Assembly (NCBI GenBank): GCA_963835135.1
Contig: CAWIEF010000003.1
Coordinates: 1 to 64,000, forward strand
Direction of reading: 5' to 3'
From: JAVVHH01 sp963835135
GTDB taxonomy: Bacteria; Pseudomonadota; Alphaproteobacteria; Acetobacterales; Acetobacteraceae
DNA: 64,000 nucleotides
Under the pieces are notes generated by a model that saw only the letters and a program-made list of their open reading frames with translations, had not been told where the DNA came from and searched no databases. This document shows, piece by piece, positions 8,268-17,639 of the stretch. Position 1 is the stretch's first letter. Each line of letters opens with the position of its first letter. A program made the translations under genes and the position numbers.

Positions 8268-10742
8268 CTACTCCGCCGGTGCGGAGTGCCGGCGCAGCGG
8301 CATGCGACATTCGCCGTCGCCTTGCGCTGGCCCGAGCCAGGTGACGCCTTCCTGCACCAAGGCGAACACGGCGGTGATCTCAGACGTCGTCGCCGGAACG
8401 TCCTTCCACAAGTCGAGGGGGGCCAACGGAACCTTGAGCGTGATGCTGGCGCCGGGCTTGATCGACGGGGAGCCGGGGACGCGATAGCCGCCATCGCCGC
8501 GCAGTTGAGCTCCGTCCGAACCGGCGACTTGTTGCAGCCCGACCCGGAGAGGCGCGGGGCCGCTGTTGAGGCGCATGTCGACCGGGCTGCGATTGTGCAG
8601 CGTCAAGGTCAGGACGTCATCGGCGTCGACCAGGCGCTGCGCCGGGCAGAGCACGTCCACCCGAAGGGGCGATGCAGGTTGGAGGGGGACCAGACCGAGG
8701 CCGGCGTCGGCGAGCCGCATGTCGGAAAAGACGTCCGGGTGCGCCGAGCGGTCGATGACGACCGGCTTGCCGGGCGTGGCACTCGCCACCATGGCCTTCA
8801 ATGCGGTTTGAAATCCGCTGGGATCGAGCGATCGATCAATGTCGTTGGGCGCAATCGCCTGCGGATCGTGCACCACGACCTGAGTCGGTTCCTGGTAATC
8901 CGGGCCGTACACGATACGATAGCCGAACGGAGGTAAGCGCCAGAAAGCGAGCTGGCTTGCCTCGTCGAGCGCGGGCTGCACCCCTGTCCGGGCCACGATC
9001 TCATCGCGGAAGCGGTCGTATTCGGCGTCGCCGACGACCGTGCGGTCGACGAGTATGCCGCCGAATCCGGCCGCCCGTACTTCCGTAATGAGCTGGTCGA
9101 GCGGCAGCGCGGCCAGACGCAAATGCCAGTTGTCGACCGGACTGTTCTTGAACGCGCCGTTGCTCCACCGGAGACGATGGGAGTGGAGATAGAACCGGAC
9201 GTGTGCAAAGGCACCCCAGCCGTAATAGGGGCTGTTGATGAGGTAATTCGAATAGGGGTACTGATAGATCTGGGTCCCTGCTGGGACGCTTGCCTCGATC
9301 TTGCGGATGAAGTCGCGCTCGGCGACGAAACGGGCCAGCTTGGCAGTGTCACGCAGGCCAAGGTTGTTGGGCGACTGATCGAGGATGGCGAGCGGCACGA
9401 CCACAAGCGTCAAGAGCGTCGTCAACACCCGGCCGCGAGCGGTCGCCGTGCTCAGAAACTGTGTCAGAAGCAGTCCTCCTCCCAAATAGAGGAGGATGGT
9501 TACAAATAGAGTGACGCGGTCGTATGCGCGGATGGTCGGATAGACGAGGGCAACGATCGCCCCGAGCCCACCGGTGGTGGCGCAAAGAAATGAAAGTAGA
9601 ACGAGCGCGAGGATCGCGCCGAACTCAGGTGCGCAAACGGCAGTTTCGGTCGAGAACGGCCAGTTTCGCGCATACGTCGTGCGTATGATCGTGAGCAGTA
9701 GGGCGCCCAGCAGGAGACCCGAGGCGAGTGCGCCCAGTGGCCCCCCCACTCCCGACGGGAAAGCCCGCGCCCGGTTGCTCGTCTCGACGATCCACGACGC
9801 GAGACCGGCGACTTGCGGAATCCGGTGGGTTTGGATCGGCGTAAGCATCAACTTGAGACTGCTCGAGTAAACTTCGGCTTCGAACGGATGCTTGACAACG
9901 GCGGGGTCAGGTTTGCCGTTAATGAGAAACTCGGCCTGGTGCGCCCGTTCGTAGCTGCGTAAGGGCCAGGCCAAGCTGTAGGCCGACGTGATCAGTGCTG
10001 CTGCTAGTATGGTAGGCGCAAGAAGACTAGAAGCCGTTCTTTGCGTCAGGAATCGGATCGATCCAGCAAAGCCAATGAATAACAAGGTGAAGAACGCGTA
10101 ATAGCCGTCCGTCAGGGCAGCAAGCACGGTAATGATCACACTGACCCAGAACGATCGCGACTGCAGCAATACTCGCCACGAACCCTGCACGCGACCTGTC
10201 AGGATCCAGATTGGAGGCACGACGCTGAGCGGAACGATGAAACAGTTTGAAAGATAGGCATATATGTATGAGGATAGCCGGAAGGTGCTGAACGCAAACA
10301 GCAGACCGACACAGCATGCGGGCCATCGGCCAACTCCGATCAGCCTTGCCGCGACAAAGGACGTGATCGCGATAAGGGGGAAGTTGAGCATGAAGTAGAC
10401 TTGTTGTAACGAAATGGCGTCGGAGACGAAAAACTCGAGCCCACGCATGATGACGGAATGAAGCGCGCTTGTCTGGGCAGACGCATTTGCATGCCAATGC
10501 GCGATGTCTGGAGCGCCGAGATAAGGGTTGTTTAAAATCCAGCCGGTGTCGAACAGCATCTTGGTCAAGATGAACTGCCATGCTGCATCGCCGCCATTGT
10601 ACGCGATGGGCAAGCTGAAATCGAAGTGCCACAAGCGCATGAGCGTCATAGCAATCAACAGCGGCGCCGCGACGAGGCACAGTAGGATTGCGACGGGTGG
10701 AAAAACCCTCGCCCAGATGATGGAAACGGCGGGCAGTTTCAT
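8268..10742 (-). CDS. Large polytopic membrane protein with C-terminal soluble domain
   Basis: 824 residues, function not recognised. Roughly the first 450 residues contain many hydrophobic helices (for example VFPPVAILLCLVAAPLLIAMTL and FVTILLYLGGGLLLTQFL), with loops such as YNGGDAAWQFILTKM and a GAPDIAHWHAN segment, resembling polytopic GT-C-like or YfhO-like glycan membrane proteins. The C-terminal half is soluble: a segment around QIYQYPYSNYLINSPYYGWGAF and a terminal beta-rich domain (PLRVDVLCPAQ to GDGECRMPL). It is upstream of and overlaps the expression signals of rfbG. A role in sugar transfer or lipid-linked precursor handling at the membrane is inference. Confidence 0.75.
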   Translation of the reverse strand: MKLPAVSIIWARVFPPVAILLCLVAAPLLIAMTLMRLWHFDFSLPIAYNGGDAAWQFILTKMLFDTGWILNNPYLGAPDIAHWHANASAQTSALHSVIMRGLEFFVSDAISLQQVYFMLNFPLIAITSFVAARLIGVGRWPACCVGLLFAFSTFRLSSYIYAYLSNCFIVPLSVVPPIWILTGRVQGSWRVLLQSRSFWVSVIITVLAALTDGYYAFFTLLFIGFAGSIRFLTQRTASSLLAPTILAAALITSAYSLAWPLRSYERAHQAEFLINGKPDPAVVKHPFEAEVYSSSLKLMLTPIQTHRIPQVAGLASWIVETSNRARAFPSGVGGPLGALASGLLLGALLLTIIRTTYARNWPFSTETAVCAPEFGAILALVLLSFLCATTGGLGAIVALVYPTIRAYDRVTLFVTILLYLGGGLLLTQFLSTATARGRVLTTLLTLVVVPLAILDQSPNNLGLRDTAKLARFVAERDFIRKIEASVPAGTQIYQYPYSNYLINSPYYGWGAFAHVRFYLHSHRLRWSNGAFKNSPVDNWHLRLAALPLDQLITEVRAAGFGGILVDRTVVGDAEYDRFRDEIVARTGVQPALDEASQLAFWRLPPFGYRIVYGPDYQEPTQVVVHDPQAIAPNDIDRSLDPSGFQTALKAMVASATPGKPVVIDRSAHPDVFSDMRLADAGLGLVPLQPASPLRVDVLCPAQRLVDADDVLTLTLHNRSPVDMRLNSGPAPLRVGLQQVAGSDGAQLRGDGGYRVPGSPSIKPGASITLKVPLAPLDLWKDVPATTSEITAVFALVQEGVTWLGPAQGDGECRMPLRRHSAPAE

Positions 10743-10856
10743 TGGCGCTGTTTGGGGCGATTTCCAGCCTGGGTCAACGTCGTCCGGCCAGAGGCGTCGA
10801 CTTTAAATTGCGTGCGCACTCTGTTAGATGCCACCCGATCGACGGAGGGCGCTGGC

Positions 10857-11549
10857 GTGGACGTTGCGGAGTTTGACCGCTTTGCGGACGAATACCATCA
10901 GATGCACCAAGCCAATATCGCCATTACGGGCGAGGCCCCGGAGTTCTTCGCCCGCTATAAAGTGCGCGTCCTCGCCGAGACCGCGCGAGAACTTGGCCTC
11001 AAGCCGCGGTCCATTCTTGATTTCGGTTCCGGCATCGGAAATTCCATTCCTTTCTTCAAGGAATACCTGGGCGACGCCGCGCTGGTCTGTGCCGACGTCT
11101 CAGAACGCAGTCTCGAAGTGGCCGAGATGCGGTATCCCGGCATGGCCGCGAGGCTTCCCCTCCAGGGGAGCCAAATCCCAGCCGAGCCGGATCAGTTCGA
11201 CATCGCCTTCTCTGCCTGCGTCTTCCACCACATTCCACATCAGGAGCATATCGCCTGGCTCAGCGAATTGCGCCGTGTGACCCGGCCCGGCGGCATCCTG
11301 GCCGTGTTCGAGCACAATCCGCTCAACCCACTGACGACCCGCGCCGTCAACACCTGTCCATTTGACGAAAACGCTCATTTGATGCGCGCGCGAGAACTGG
11401 CCAAGCGATTTCGGGCCGCAGGGTGGGCGAAACCTCGAATTCGCTACCACGTGTTCTTTCCCCGCGCATTGGCCATGCTGCGACCGCTCGAGTCACGCCT
11501 TGCTTGGTTCGCGGCTGGCGCCCAATACTCGGTCACCGCGGCCAAATGA
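10857..11549 (+). CDS. Class I SAM-dependent methyltransferase
   Basis: About 230 residues, Methyltransf_11/25 type. SAM motif ILDFGSGIGNSIPFF near residue 61, acidic ribose-binding end of strand 2 in LVCADVSERSLEVAE, FDIAFSACVFHHIPHQEH, and a post-motif LRRVTRPGGILAVFEHNPLNP. I chose GTG 10857 because a GGAGGG lies about eight bases upstream; the frame is open back to 10752 but without a better site. It is followed four bases later by the GtrB-like transferase. The acceptor is unknown; methylation of a glycan or lipid intermediate is likely from context. Confidence 0.78.
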   Translation: MDVAEFDRFADEYHQMHQANIAITGEAPEFFARYKVRVLAETARELGLKPRSILDFGSGIGNSIPFFKEYLGDAALVCADVSERSLEVAEMRYPGMAARLPLQGSQIPAEPDQFDIAFSACVFHHIPHQEHIAWLSELRRVTRPGGILAVFEHNPLNPLTTRAVNTCPFDENAHLMRARELAKRFRAAGWAKPRIRYHVFFPRALAMLRPLESRLAWFAAGAQYSVTAAK

Positions 11550-11553
11550 CCGA

Positions 11554-12498
11554 ATGACCATTCCCATGCTTTCGATCGTGGTGCCGTGCTTTAACGAGCA
11601 GGAGGTGTTGCCGGAAACCGCGCGGCGGCTCGGCGTCTTGCTCGGCGCGCTCGTCGCCCACGGACAGATCGCAGCCTCAAGTCAGGTTTGTTTCGTCGAC
11701 GATGGTTCGACAGATCGAACATGGGCTATCGTGCAGTCATTGCATGACACCGACGCCCGGTTCGGCGGACTCCGCTTGTCACGGAACCGTGGCCACCAGA
11801 ATGCCTTGCTGGCGGGGTTGCTGACCGCGCAGGGAGATACGGTCATCACCATCGACGCCGATCTGCAAGACGATCTGGACGCGATTCGGGCGATGCTCGA
11901 GGCCAATCGGCAGGGCGCGGACATCGTCTATGGCGTTCGAAGCGTCCGGACGAGCGATACCGCGCTCAAGCGGCACACGGCACAAATGTTCTATCGTCTG
12001 CTGCGTTGGCTCGGCGTGGAGGTCGTTTTTGACCACGCCGATTTCCGGCTGATGAGCCGTCGCAGCATCGAGGCACTCCGCTCCTATGACGAGTCAAATC
12101 TCTTCTTGCGCGCGCTCATCCCCAAGCTTGGCTTCACCACGCACATCGTCACCTACGAGCGGCACGAGCGCTTCGCCGGCAAGTCGAAGTATCCCTTCAG
12201 AAAAATGCTCGCGCTCGCCGTGGAAGGTGTGACGTCGTTTTCGACCCGGCCGCTCCGCATCATCACACTCCTGGGCTTGCTGATGTCGGCCTTGGCCATG
12301 GCACTCACTATCTGGGCGGTGGCCGCGACTGTCGTCTTCGCCGCGACCATCCCTGGCTGGGCCTCGACCGTGATCCCGATCTATGTGGTGTGCGGTGTCC
12401 AGCTTCTCAGCTTGGGTGTCATCGGCGAGTATATCGGTAAAATCTACCTCGAGACCAAGCGCCGGCCCCGCTTCCACATCAGCGAGGTGATCGAATAG
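11554..12498 (+). CDS. GtrB/dolichyl-phosphate-mannose-synthase-like glycosyltransferase
   Basis: GT2 domain followed by two C-terminal membrane helices, the layout of GtrB/YfdH polyprenyl-phosphate glucosyltransferases. Seen: LSIVVPCFNEQEVLPET, VCFVDDGSTDRTW, LRLSRNRGHQNALLAGL, ITIDADLQDD (metal site), GVRSVRTSDTALKR, the GKSKYPFRKMLALA stretch and hydrophobic helices at LGLLMSALAMALTIWAV and STVIPIYVVCGVQLLSLGVI ending IGEYIGKIYLETKRRPRF. ATG 11554 is four bases past the methyltransferase stop. It probably loads a sugar onto undecaprenyl phosphate at the inner membrane. Confidence 0.9.
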   Translation: MTIPMLSIVVPCFNEQEVLPETARRLGVLLGALVAHGQIAASSQVCFVDDGSTDRTWAIVQSLHDTDARFGGLRLSRNRGHQNALLAGLLTAQGDTVITIDADLQDDLDAIRAMLEANRQGADIVYGVRSVRTSDTALKRHTAQMFYRLLRWLGVEVVFDHADFRLMSRRSIEALRSYDESNLFLRALIPKLGFTTHIVTYERHERFAGKSKYPFRKMLALAVEGVTSFSTRPLRIITLLGLLMSALAMALTIWAVAATVVFAATIPGWASTVIPIYVVCGVQLLSLGVIGEYIGKIYLETKRRPRFHISEVIE

Positions 12499-12591
12499 TG
12501 ACGCCCGATCCTGCGCGATAATGGTCGCCGACGACTGCACTCGTGCTGACTTGAGCCATCACGATTCGGGCGGATTTGCGAGCGTGCCCCC

Positions 12592-13542
12592 ATGAGGCCC
12601 CCAGGCCGGATTCTGGTGACCGGAGCATCGGGCTTCGTTGCAGGACACCTCGTTCCGCGTTTGCGCGATAAATTCCCAGGGAGCACGCTCGTGCTTTGTG
12701 GGACAGGTCTCACTGAACTTGACGTGACGGATGGACCGGCGCTCCACGCTCTCGTCGCGCGTGTGGTCCCAGACGCCTGTGTGCATCTGGCCGCAGTGTC
12801 GGCCGTTCCGGCCGCCAGAGATGGCCCAGCCCGGGCGTGGCTGGTGAATTTACATGGGTCGCTGGAGCTAGGCCGGGCCATCTTGGCTCATGCGCCGGAT
12901 TGCACATTGTTGTACGTGTCCAGCGCGGAGGTCTATGGCAATTCGTTCGCCTCGGGTGAACGCGCCACGGAGACCACACCGCTCGCTCCGGTCAACACCT
13001 ATGCCGCAACCAAGGCGGCCGCGGATCTGGCGCTCGGGGCAATGGTCGCCGATGGGCTTCGGGTCATTCGGGCCCGTCCCTTCAACCACACCGGTCCGGG
13101 ACAATCCGCCGATTTCGTCATTCCTGCGTTTGCGCGGCAGATCGCACGAATTGCTGCAGGCAAACAAGCGCCGGTGCTGACCGTAGGATCGCTCGAAACG
13201 GTTCGGGATTTTCTGGATGTGCGAGATGTGTGCGACGCCTACTTGACCTGCCTCGGCCGGGCCAGAACGCTCCCCAAAGGCGTCATTTTCAACGTGGCGT
13301 CCGGCATTCCGCGCCGGGTCGGGGACGTGTTGAGGAGGTTGCTGGAGCTTTCCGGGGTAAGCGCCGAGGTGGTGCCGAGCGTGGCGCTGCTTCGCCGGAT
13401 CGACATCCCGGTGGCGTGTGGCAATGCGACGCTGGCGCGCGACAAGCTGGGGTGGGTCCCGTCCACACTGTGGGACACGACCTTGAACGATGTCTTGGCA
13501 GACTGGACGCGCAGGGTGGAGACAGAGCCCTACGAGGGATGA
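12592..13542 (+). CDS. rmd: GDP-4-dehydro-6-deoxy-D-mannose reductase-like epimerase/dehydratase
   Basis: Extended SDR of 316 residues: ILVTGASGFVAGHLVPRL, LTELDVTDGPALHALV, CVHLAAVSAVPAARDGP, YVSSAEVYGNSF, TYAATKAAADLAL (YxxxK) and RPFNHTGPGQSADFVIPAFARQI. The last block and the LDVRDVCDAY motif are typical of Rmd, which reduces GDP-4-keto-6-deoxymannose to GDP-D-rhamnose. Gmd, the enzyme making that substrate, lies in this locus at 20698-21690. A UDP/dTDP-sugar epimerase is the alternative reading. Confidence 0.8.
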   Translation: MRPPGRILVTGASGFVAGHLVPRLRDKFPGSTLVLCGTGLTELDVTDGPALHALVARVVPDACVHLAAVSAVPAARDGPARAWLVNLHGSLELGRAILAHAPDCTLLYVSSAEVYGNSFASGERATETTPLAPVNTYAATKAAADLALGAMVADGLRVIRARPFNHTGPGQSADFVIPAFARQIARIAAGKQAPVLTVGSLETVRDFLDVRDVCDAYLTCLGRARTLPKGVIFNVASGIPRRVGDVLRRLLELSGVSAEVVPSVALLRRIDIPVACGNATLARDKLGWVPSTLWDTTLNDVLADWTRRVETEPYEG

Positions 13543-13587
13543 GTGGCCGTGAGGCGTGGGCTGGGACAGCGGTGTCGCGGAGGGCGA

Positions 13588-14550
13588 TCACACGCGGATG
13601 GATTGGCGGTGTTGCTGGAACCACTCCCACGTCTGCTGCATACCGTTCTCGATCCCGACCCCGGGCTTGAACCTGAGGCCCTGTAGCACTGCATCGGACA
13701 CGGAGCGGACGGGCACGCCGACCGGCTTGTCGGGCTGCCAGACCACGTTGCCTTCGAAGCGAGCCGCGGCCACGAGAGCCGTGACCACGTCACGGATCGA
13801 CACCGATTGCCCACTGCAGATGTTCGTAAGTCCGGTGCCAGCCTCGAACACCGTCATGATGGCCCGAGCCGCATCGTCCCTATACATGAAGTCGCGCGTC
13901 GCCGCCCCATCTCCCCAAACAAAGAAATCTGACCCGGTGGCCTTGGCGACGTCCATCTTCTTGATGAGCGAGGGGATGACGTGACCGTTCTGATCGTCAA
14001 AACGGTCCTCGGGGCCGTACAGGTTGGTCAGCAGGCCATAGACAAACTCCATCCTGGCCTCTTGGCGGAGGATTTCGAGGTAGGCCAAGGCATGCCGCTT
14101 GGAGTGTGCGTAACCGAATTCGCCGCCGTGCGGCACACCCTGCCAAAGCATATCTTCGGTCAACGGCAGTCGTGGAAACGGGAACGGGTAGGATGCCACC
14201 GTCCCGGCGAAGAACAATTTCTGAACACCCGCTTCAGCCGCAGCAATGAGGACGTTGTGATTTAGGATTGTGTTCTCGCTGATCGCCTTCAGCTGATTGC
14301 GCTGATTACCGAGCAGGCCAAACACAATTGAAGCAAGATGGAAGACATATTTTGGCTGAAGCCGGTGAAAATAGCTTGAGGTGGCTTTCGAGTCTGACAA
14401 CTCGAGTTCCGCGCGAGGTGGCGTGTAAACACGATTGAAGCCCCGAGAGGTCAATTCTTGACACAATGCTCTACCCAACATGCCCCAGCCGCCGGTGACT
14501 ACGACAACACCATCTCGATCTAATTTTGTTTCGGCTGTCGAGAACGACAT
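13588..14550 (-). CDS. GDP-L-fucose synthase-like NAD-dependent epimerase/reductase
   Basis: 320 residues. NADP site VVTGGWGMLGRALCQEL, ELELSDSKATSSYFHRLQPKYVFHLAS, IVFGLLGNQRNQLKAISENTILNHNVLIAA, FAGTVASYPFP, GYAHSKRHALAYLEI (YxxxK) and NLYGPEDRFDDQNGHVIPSLIKKM resemble GDP-fucose synthase (Fcl/WcaG). The AGTVASYP segment departs from the family's more usual SSCIYP, so it could be a different epimerase-reductase of the group. It is convergent with the Rmd-like gene, leaving 45 bp between the stops; both could draw on the GDP-keto sugar from Gmd. Confidence 0.75.
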   Translation of the reverse strand: MSFSTAETKLDRDGVVVVTGGWGMLGRALCQELTSRGFNRVYTPPRAELELSDSKATSSYFHRLQPKYVFHLASIVFGLLGNQRNQLKAISENTILNHNVLIAAAEAGVQKLFFAGTVASYPFPFPRLPLTEDMLWQGVPHGGEFGYAHSKRHALAYLEILRQEARMEFVYGLLTNLYGPEDRFDDQNGHVIPSLIKKMDVAKATGSDFFVWGDGAATRDFMYRDDAARAIMTVFEAGTGLTNICSGQSVSIRDVVTALVAAARFEGNVVWQPDKPVGVPVRSVSDAVLQGLRFKPGVGIENGMQQTWEWFQQHRQSIRV

Positions 14551-14705
14551 TGCTTGACACCTAACACTCTGGTGGCCGGGTGTATCAGATTAGCGAGCAA
14601 TTGGAAGCGGCCAGCCCTCTCGAGCACTCGGCCGGCGCGGGGACGATTGCTTGTGATGTGGAGGACTTCGCGCTAAGCCGCCCATCGCCATCTCGAGCAC
14701 CGAAC

Positions 14706-17561
14706 ATGACAAATCCCATCGAAAGCCAGCCGCAGGAGGTCGGGGGTCGGCCGCGGCCTTCGTTCGCAGTCGTCCTGACCTGGCCCGAGCTGCCAAATGC
14801 AGAGTTCGAGGTCGTTCAGCGGATCTGCAAGATGGGGACGAACATCGGTGCGCTCGTATGGGTCGTCGACAATGACGGATACCCGCTCTCGTCCAACCAG
14901 GATGGCGTCGCGCTCCCAAAACGGCGCCTGACACGCGACGATTGCACGTTCGTTCTCTCACTTCATTTCGAATCTCCTCGGCTTTATGACATCCCATCTT
15001 ATACCGCGCTGTGGAATCCGCCCGATTTCTATCTGGCGTTCGGTTACGCTCGCACGATCGAGCAGTTGGCCAGTCACATCGACGTTCTTTCCTGCCGTTC
15101 GGACGTCGCCGACGCGCATGCCGCGAACATCTATGCAGGATTGGGACGGGCGCTGTGCCACCCGTTTCCCGCTCTGTTCCACGGCGTTCCGCGCCCGTAT
15201 CTCGCCCCCCGCCAGGAAAAGTCGTCACGCCTGTTCTATGTCGGAGTCAATTGGGAGCGCGTGACGGGCGAGAAAGGCCGTCACCATGAGTTGCTCGAGC
15301 AACTCGACTCCGAAGACCTGATACACATCTACGGCCCGGAGAAGATCCTCGGGGTGGCGCCATGGCGGGGCTTTTCAACCTATCGGGGCTCCATCCCGTT
15401 CGACGGCGAAAGCGTGGTCGCCCGGATCAACGAGGCCGGTATCTGCCTCGCCCTCTCGTCCACCTCGCATCAGACATCCGGCATCATGAGCAATCGGCTG
15501 TTCGAAGCCCTCGCTGCCGGCGCCGTCGTCATTGCCAATCCGCATCCTTTCATCACGAAATACTTCTCCGACGTGGTCCACGTCGTCGACGATCGCGGAC
15601 CCGTCGCGGACGTGGTGGCACAGATCCGAGATCTCGTTCTCGAAGTCAGATCGAACCCGCACGAGGCGCGCGCTCGCGCCTCGGCAGGTCAACAGCGCTT
15701 GTTGGAGGGGTTCTCGCTCGAGGAGAGTTTCACGAACCTGTTCGCAGTGCATGCGAAGAGGCTGGCGCACGCCGTCAACCAGACCACCGGGAGCGAGCGG
15801 CATGAGGTCAGCCTCATTCTCGACGCCAGCGATCCCGAGTCCGCCAGCGTGGAAAAGCTCTTGGCGAGCCTCTCAGCGCAGTCCTTCGTTGCGATCGACC
15901 TTCTCGTGTTGGGTCCACGCGACGTCCTCGACCGGATGCAAGGCCTCGGCCCAGCGATCCGGTCGACGCACCTCTTCGAGCTCGAGCTGGACGTGCGGCA
16001 GGAGGGCAAGGCATCTCGCCGTTCGGCCGCTTCGGGCCAGGCGTTTGCGCGCGCACTGGCCGCGGTCCGCACGCCGTATTTCTGCACCATGCAGAGTGAT
16101 GACGACTGTTTCGGCGATCATCTCGCCTCGCTGGCAAACAAGCTGGCGAGCACGCCGGACAGCAGCTTTGCCTGCTCGGGCAAGCTGGTGGAGCAGCTCG
16201 ACAAGCGCGGTGTCGCCCGACGCCGGTTCGATTCGCTGACGTTCGATCACCTCGAAGCCCTGGCCGAAGCCGCATATCCGCGTGATGTCGGCCGGTTCAT
16301 GTTCCGTAGCTCGCTGATAGCGAAGCTGCCGCACACGGTCTTCGGCCTGCTCGACCGGATGGAGCATCGCCTACTCGAACTCTGGGCTCTTCTGGACGGG
16401 CCGCTCGCGCAGACGCATTACGCGTCGTATCTCCGGGCGCTCGACGTCACGACCGAGCTGCCAGCACCCTTCTTTCCGGAAGCGCAGCAGACAGAGGTCA
16501 TTCGAGACACGGTTCGAGGCCGTGCGGAGTGGCTCACTCTGGTAGGGACGCTGCGCCAGTTCCGTCCCCAAGCGCCAACCAACGCAAAGCTGGCCGCGCT
16601 ACGGCTTGGTCGAACCCATGCAACGCGCAAGGAGGGTGACGGCTTGCCGCTGCTTGCGGGGGGCTTCTCCGTCCCAGAAGACTCCGGCACCTGGATCGAG
16701 GGCCTCGAGGGCACGATCGCGTTCGAAATCGCCGATCTCGACAAGCCGCAGCAGGTCGAGATCGTCCTCTTCACATTGGGGCGGACGGCCAGAGCCGATG
16801 ACGCATTTCAATGCTGCTCTGTCACCGTCAATGGGCAAGCCGCAGGCCAGATCCTGGTCGGCACCCAACCGGCGCAATTCCGTATCCCGGTTCCGGCAAC
16901 GACAGATCTCCACGGTAGTTTGACGATCAAGCTTCGCCTGCGACACGCCGAGCAAGTGGTGGACGACAGGGGCAAGCTCGTCGACGACCGCCGACTTGGC
17001 CTGCATCTCATCTCATTCGGGTTGGAGGCCGCCTCGAGCCAACGGGCGCCAGCGCTCGCGCTCGATCACTCGTATGCGCTCCAACTGGAGGGGGACGGGG
17101 TGCCGTTTGCCATCGAAGGCTTTTCCCATCCCGAGGCGGAAGTGACATGGATGCATGGGCCGACCGCCACTTTGGCGTTTACTCTCGACGCTTCCAGCGA
17201 GCAGCTCGACTTGGTGCTCATCGGCATCGGCCGATCCGTACCGGGGGGCATGGCGTCGCAACCCTGTACGATCAGTCTCGACGGTACGATTGTCGGTCGA
17301 GTGGCCTTCACGGAGGAGCTTGACCGACAATCGATTCCGCTGCCCGCGATATACGGTGGCCGTCCGTATCGCCTGACCATGGACCTTCGCCCGGGCAAGC
17401 TCCCGTGTCAGACAGGCGTTGCCGGCCCCCTCATCGGCGGCAGTGTCGCTCTCCACCGGTTTGGGCTCTTTCGCTCCACTCGGGACGCTTCCCCGTCCAG
17501 ACCGCCGATACTGCACCGGGTGCTCAGGGCGGTGCAGCACCGAGTTCGCCAGCGCCGCTAA
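14706..17561 (+). CDS. Very large multidomain glycosyltransferase with duplicated beta-sandwich tail
   Basis: 951 residues from ATG 14706; GTG 14580 is in frame but its extra 42 residues look non-conserved. Order: a GT-B-like region (about 173-358; YGPEKILGVAPW, SSTSHQTSGIMSNRLFEALAAGAVVIANPHPF), a GT2-like domain (about 365-590; EVSLILDASDPESASVEKLL, PYFCTMQSDDDCFGDHL), then two similar beta-rich repeats (about 638-775 and 785-931), each with GDGxPxxxxGFSxPE, then TW..G. and a terminal LxLxxFGL strand. The repeats probably bind carbohydrate or pack on the catalytic domains (inference). Surface-glycan assembly is the likely role. Confidence 0.78.
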   Translation: MTNPIESQPQEVGGRPRPSFAVVLTWPELPNAEFEVVQRICKMGTNIGALVWVVDNDGYPLSSNQDGVALPKRRLTRDDCTFVLSLHFESPRLYDIPSYTALWNPPDFYLAFGYARTIEQLASHIDVLSCRSDVADAHAANIYAGLGRALCHPFPALFHGVPRPYLAPRQEKSSRLFYVGVNWERVTGEKGRHHELLEQLDSEDLIHIYGPEKILGVAPWRGFSTYRGSIPFDGESVVARINEAGICLALSSTSHQTSGIMSNRLFEALAAGAVVIANPHPFITKYFSDVVHVVDDRGPVADVVAQIRDLVLEVRSNPHEARARASAGQQRLLEGFSLEESFTNLFAVHAKRLAHAVNQTTGSERHEVSLILDASDPESASVEKLLASLSAQSFVAIDLLVLGPRDVLDRMQGLGPAIRSTHLFELELDVRQEGKASRRSAASGQAFARALAAVRTPYFCTMQSDDDCFGDHLASLANKLASTPDSSFACSGKLVEQLDKRGVARRRFDSLTFDHLEALAEAAYPRDVGRFMFRSSLIAKLPHTVFGLLDRMEHRLLELWALLDGPLAQTHYASYLRALDVTTELPAPFFPEAQQTEVIRDTVRGRAEWLTLVGTLRQFRPQAPTNAKLAALRLGRTHATRKEGDGLPLLAGGFSVPEDSGTWIEGLEGTIAFEIADLDKPQQVEIVLFTLGRTARADDAFQCCSVTVNGQAAGQILVGTQPAQFRIPVPATTDLHGSLTIKLRLRHAEQVVDDRGKLVDDRRLGLHLISFGLEAASSQRAPALALDHSYALQLEGDGVPFAIEGFSHPEAEVTWMHGPTATLAFTLDASSEQLDLVLIGIGRSVPGGMASQPCTISLDGTIVGRVAFTEELDRQSIPLPAIYGGRPYRLTMDLRPGKLPCQTGVAGPLIGGSVALHRFGLFRSTRDASPSRPPILHRVLRAVQHRVRQRR

Positions 17562-17618
17562 ACCGTCAGTCGGGTCGGACGGATCCAGGTCCGGCACGCC
17601 GCCTGCAGTATACGTTTG

Positions 17619-17634
17619 CGAGGCGGGTGCCTCG
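17619..17634. terminator. Possible hairpin between convergent glycosyltransferase genes
   Basis: CGAGGC-GGGT-GCCTCG is a perfect 6-bp stem with a 4-base loop, in the 78-bp gap between two convergent stops. There is no T-run on either side, so an intrinsic terminator is only a possibility. Confidence 0.3.
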
Positions 17635-17639
17635 GAGAC

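Noticed and set aside
14554..14559. TTGACA as a -35 box upstream of the 951-residue glycosyltransferase
   Set aside because: No matching -10 hexamer at 16-18 bp; nearest candidate is too far.
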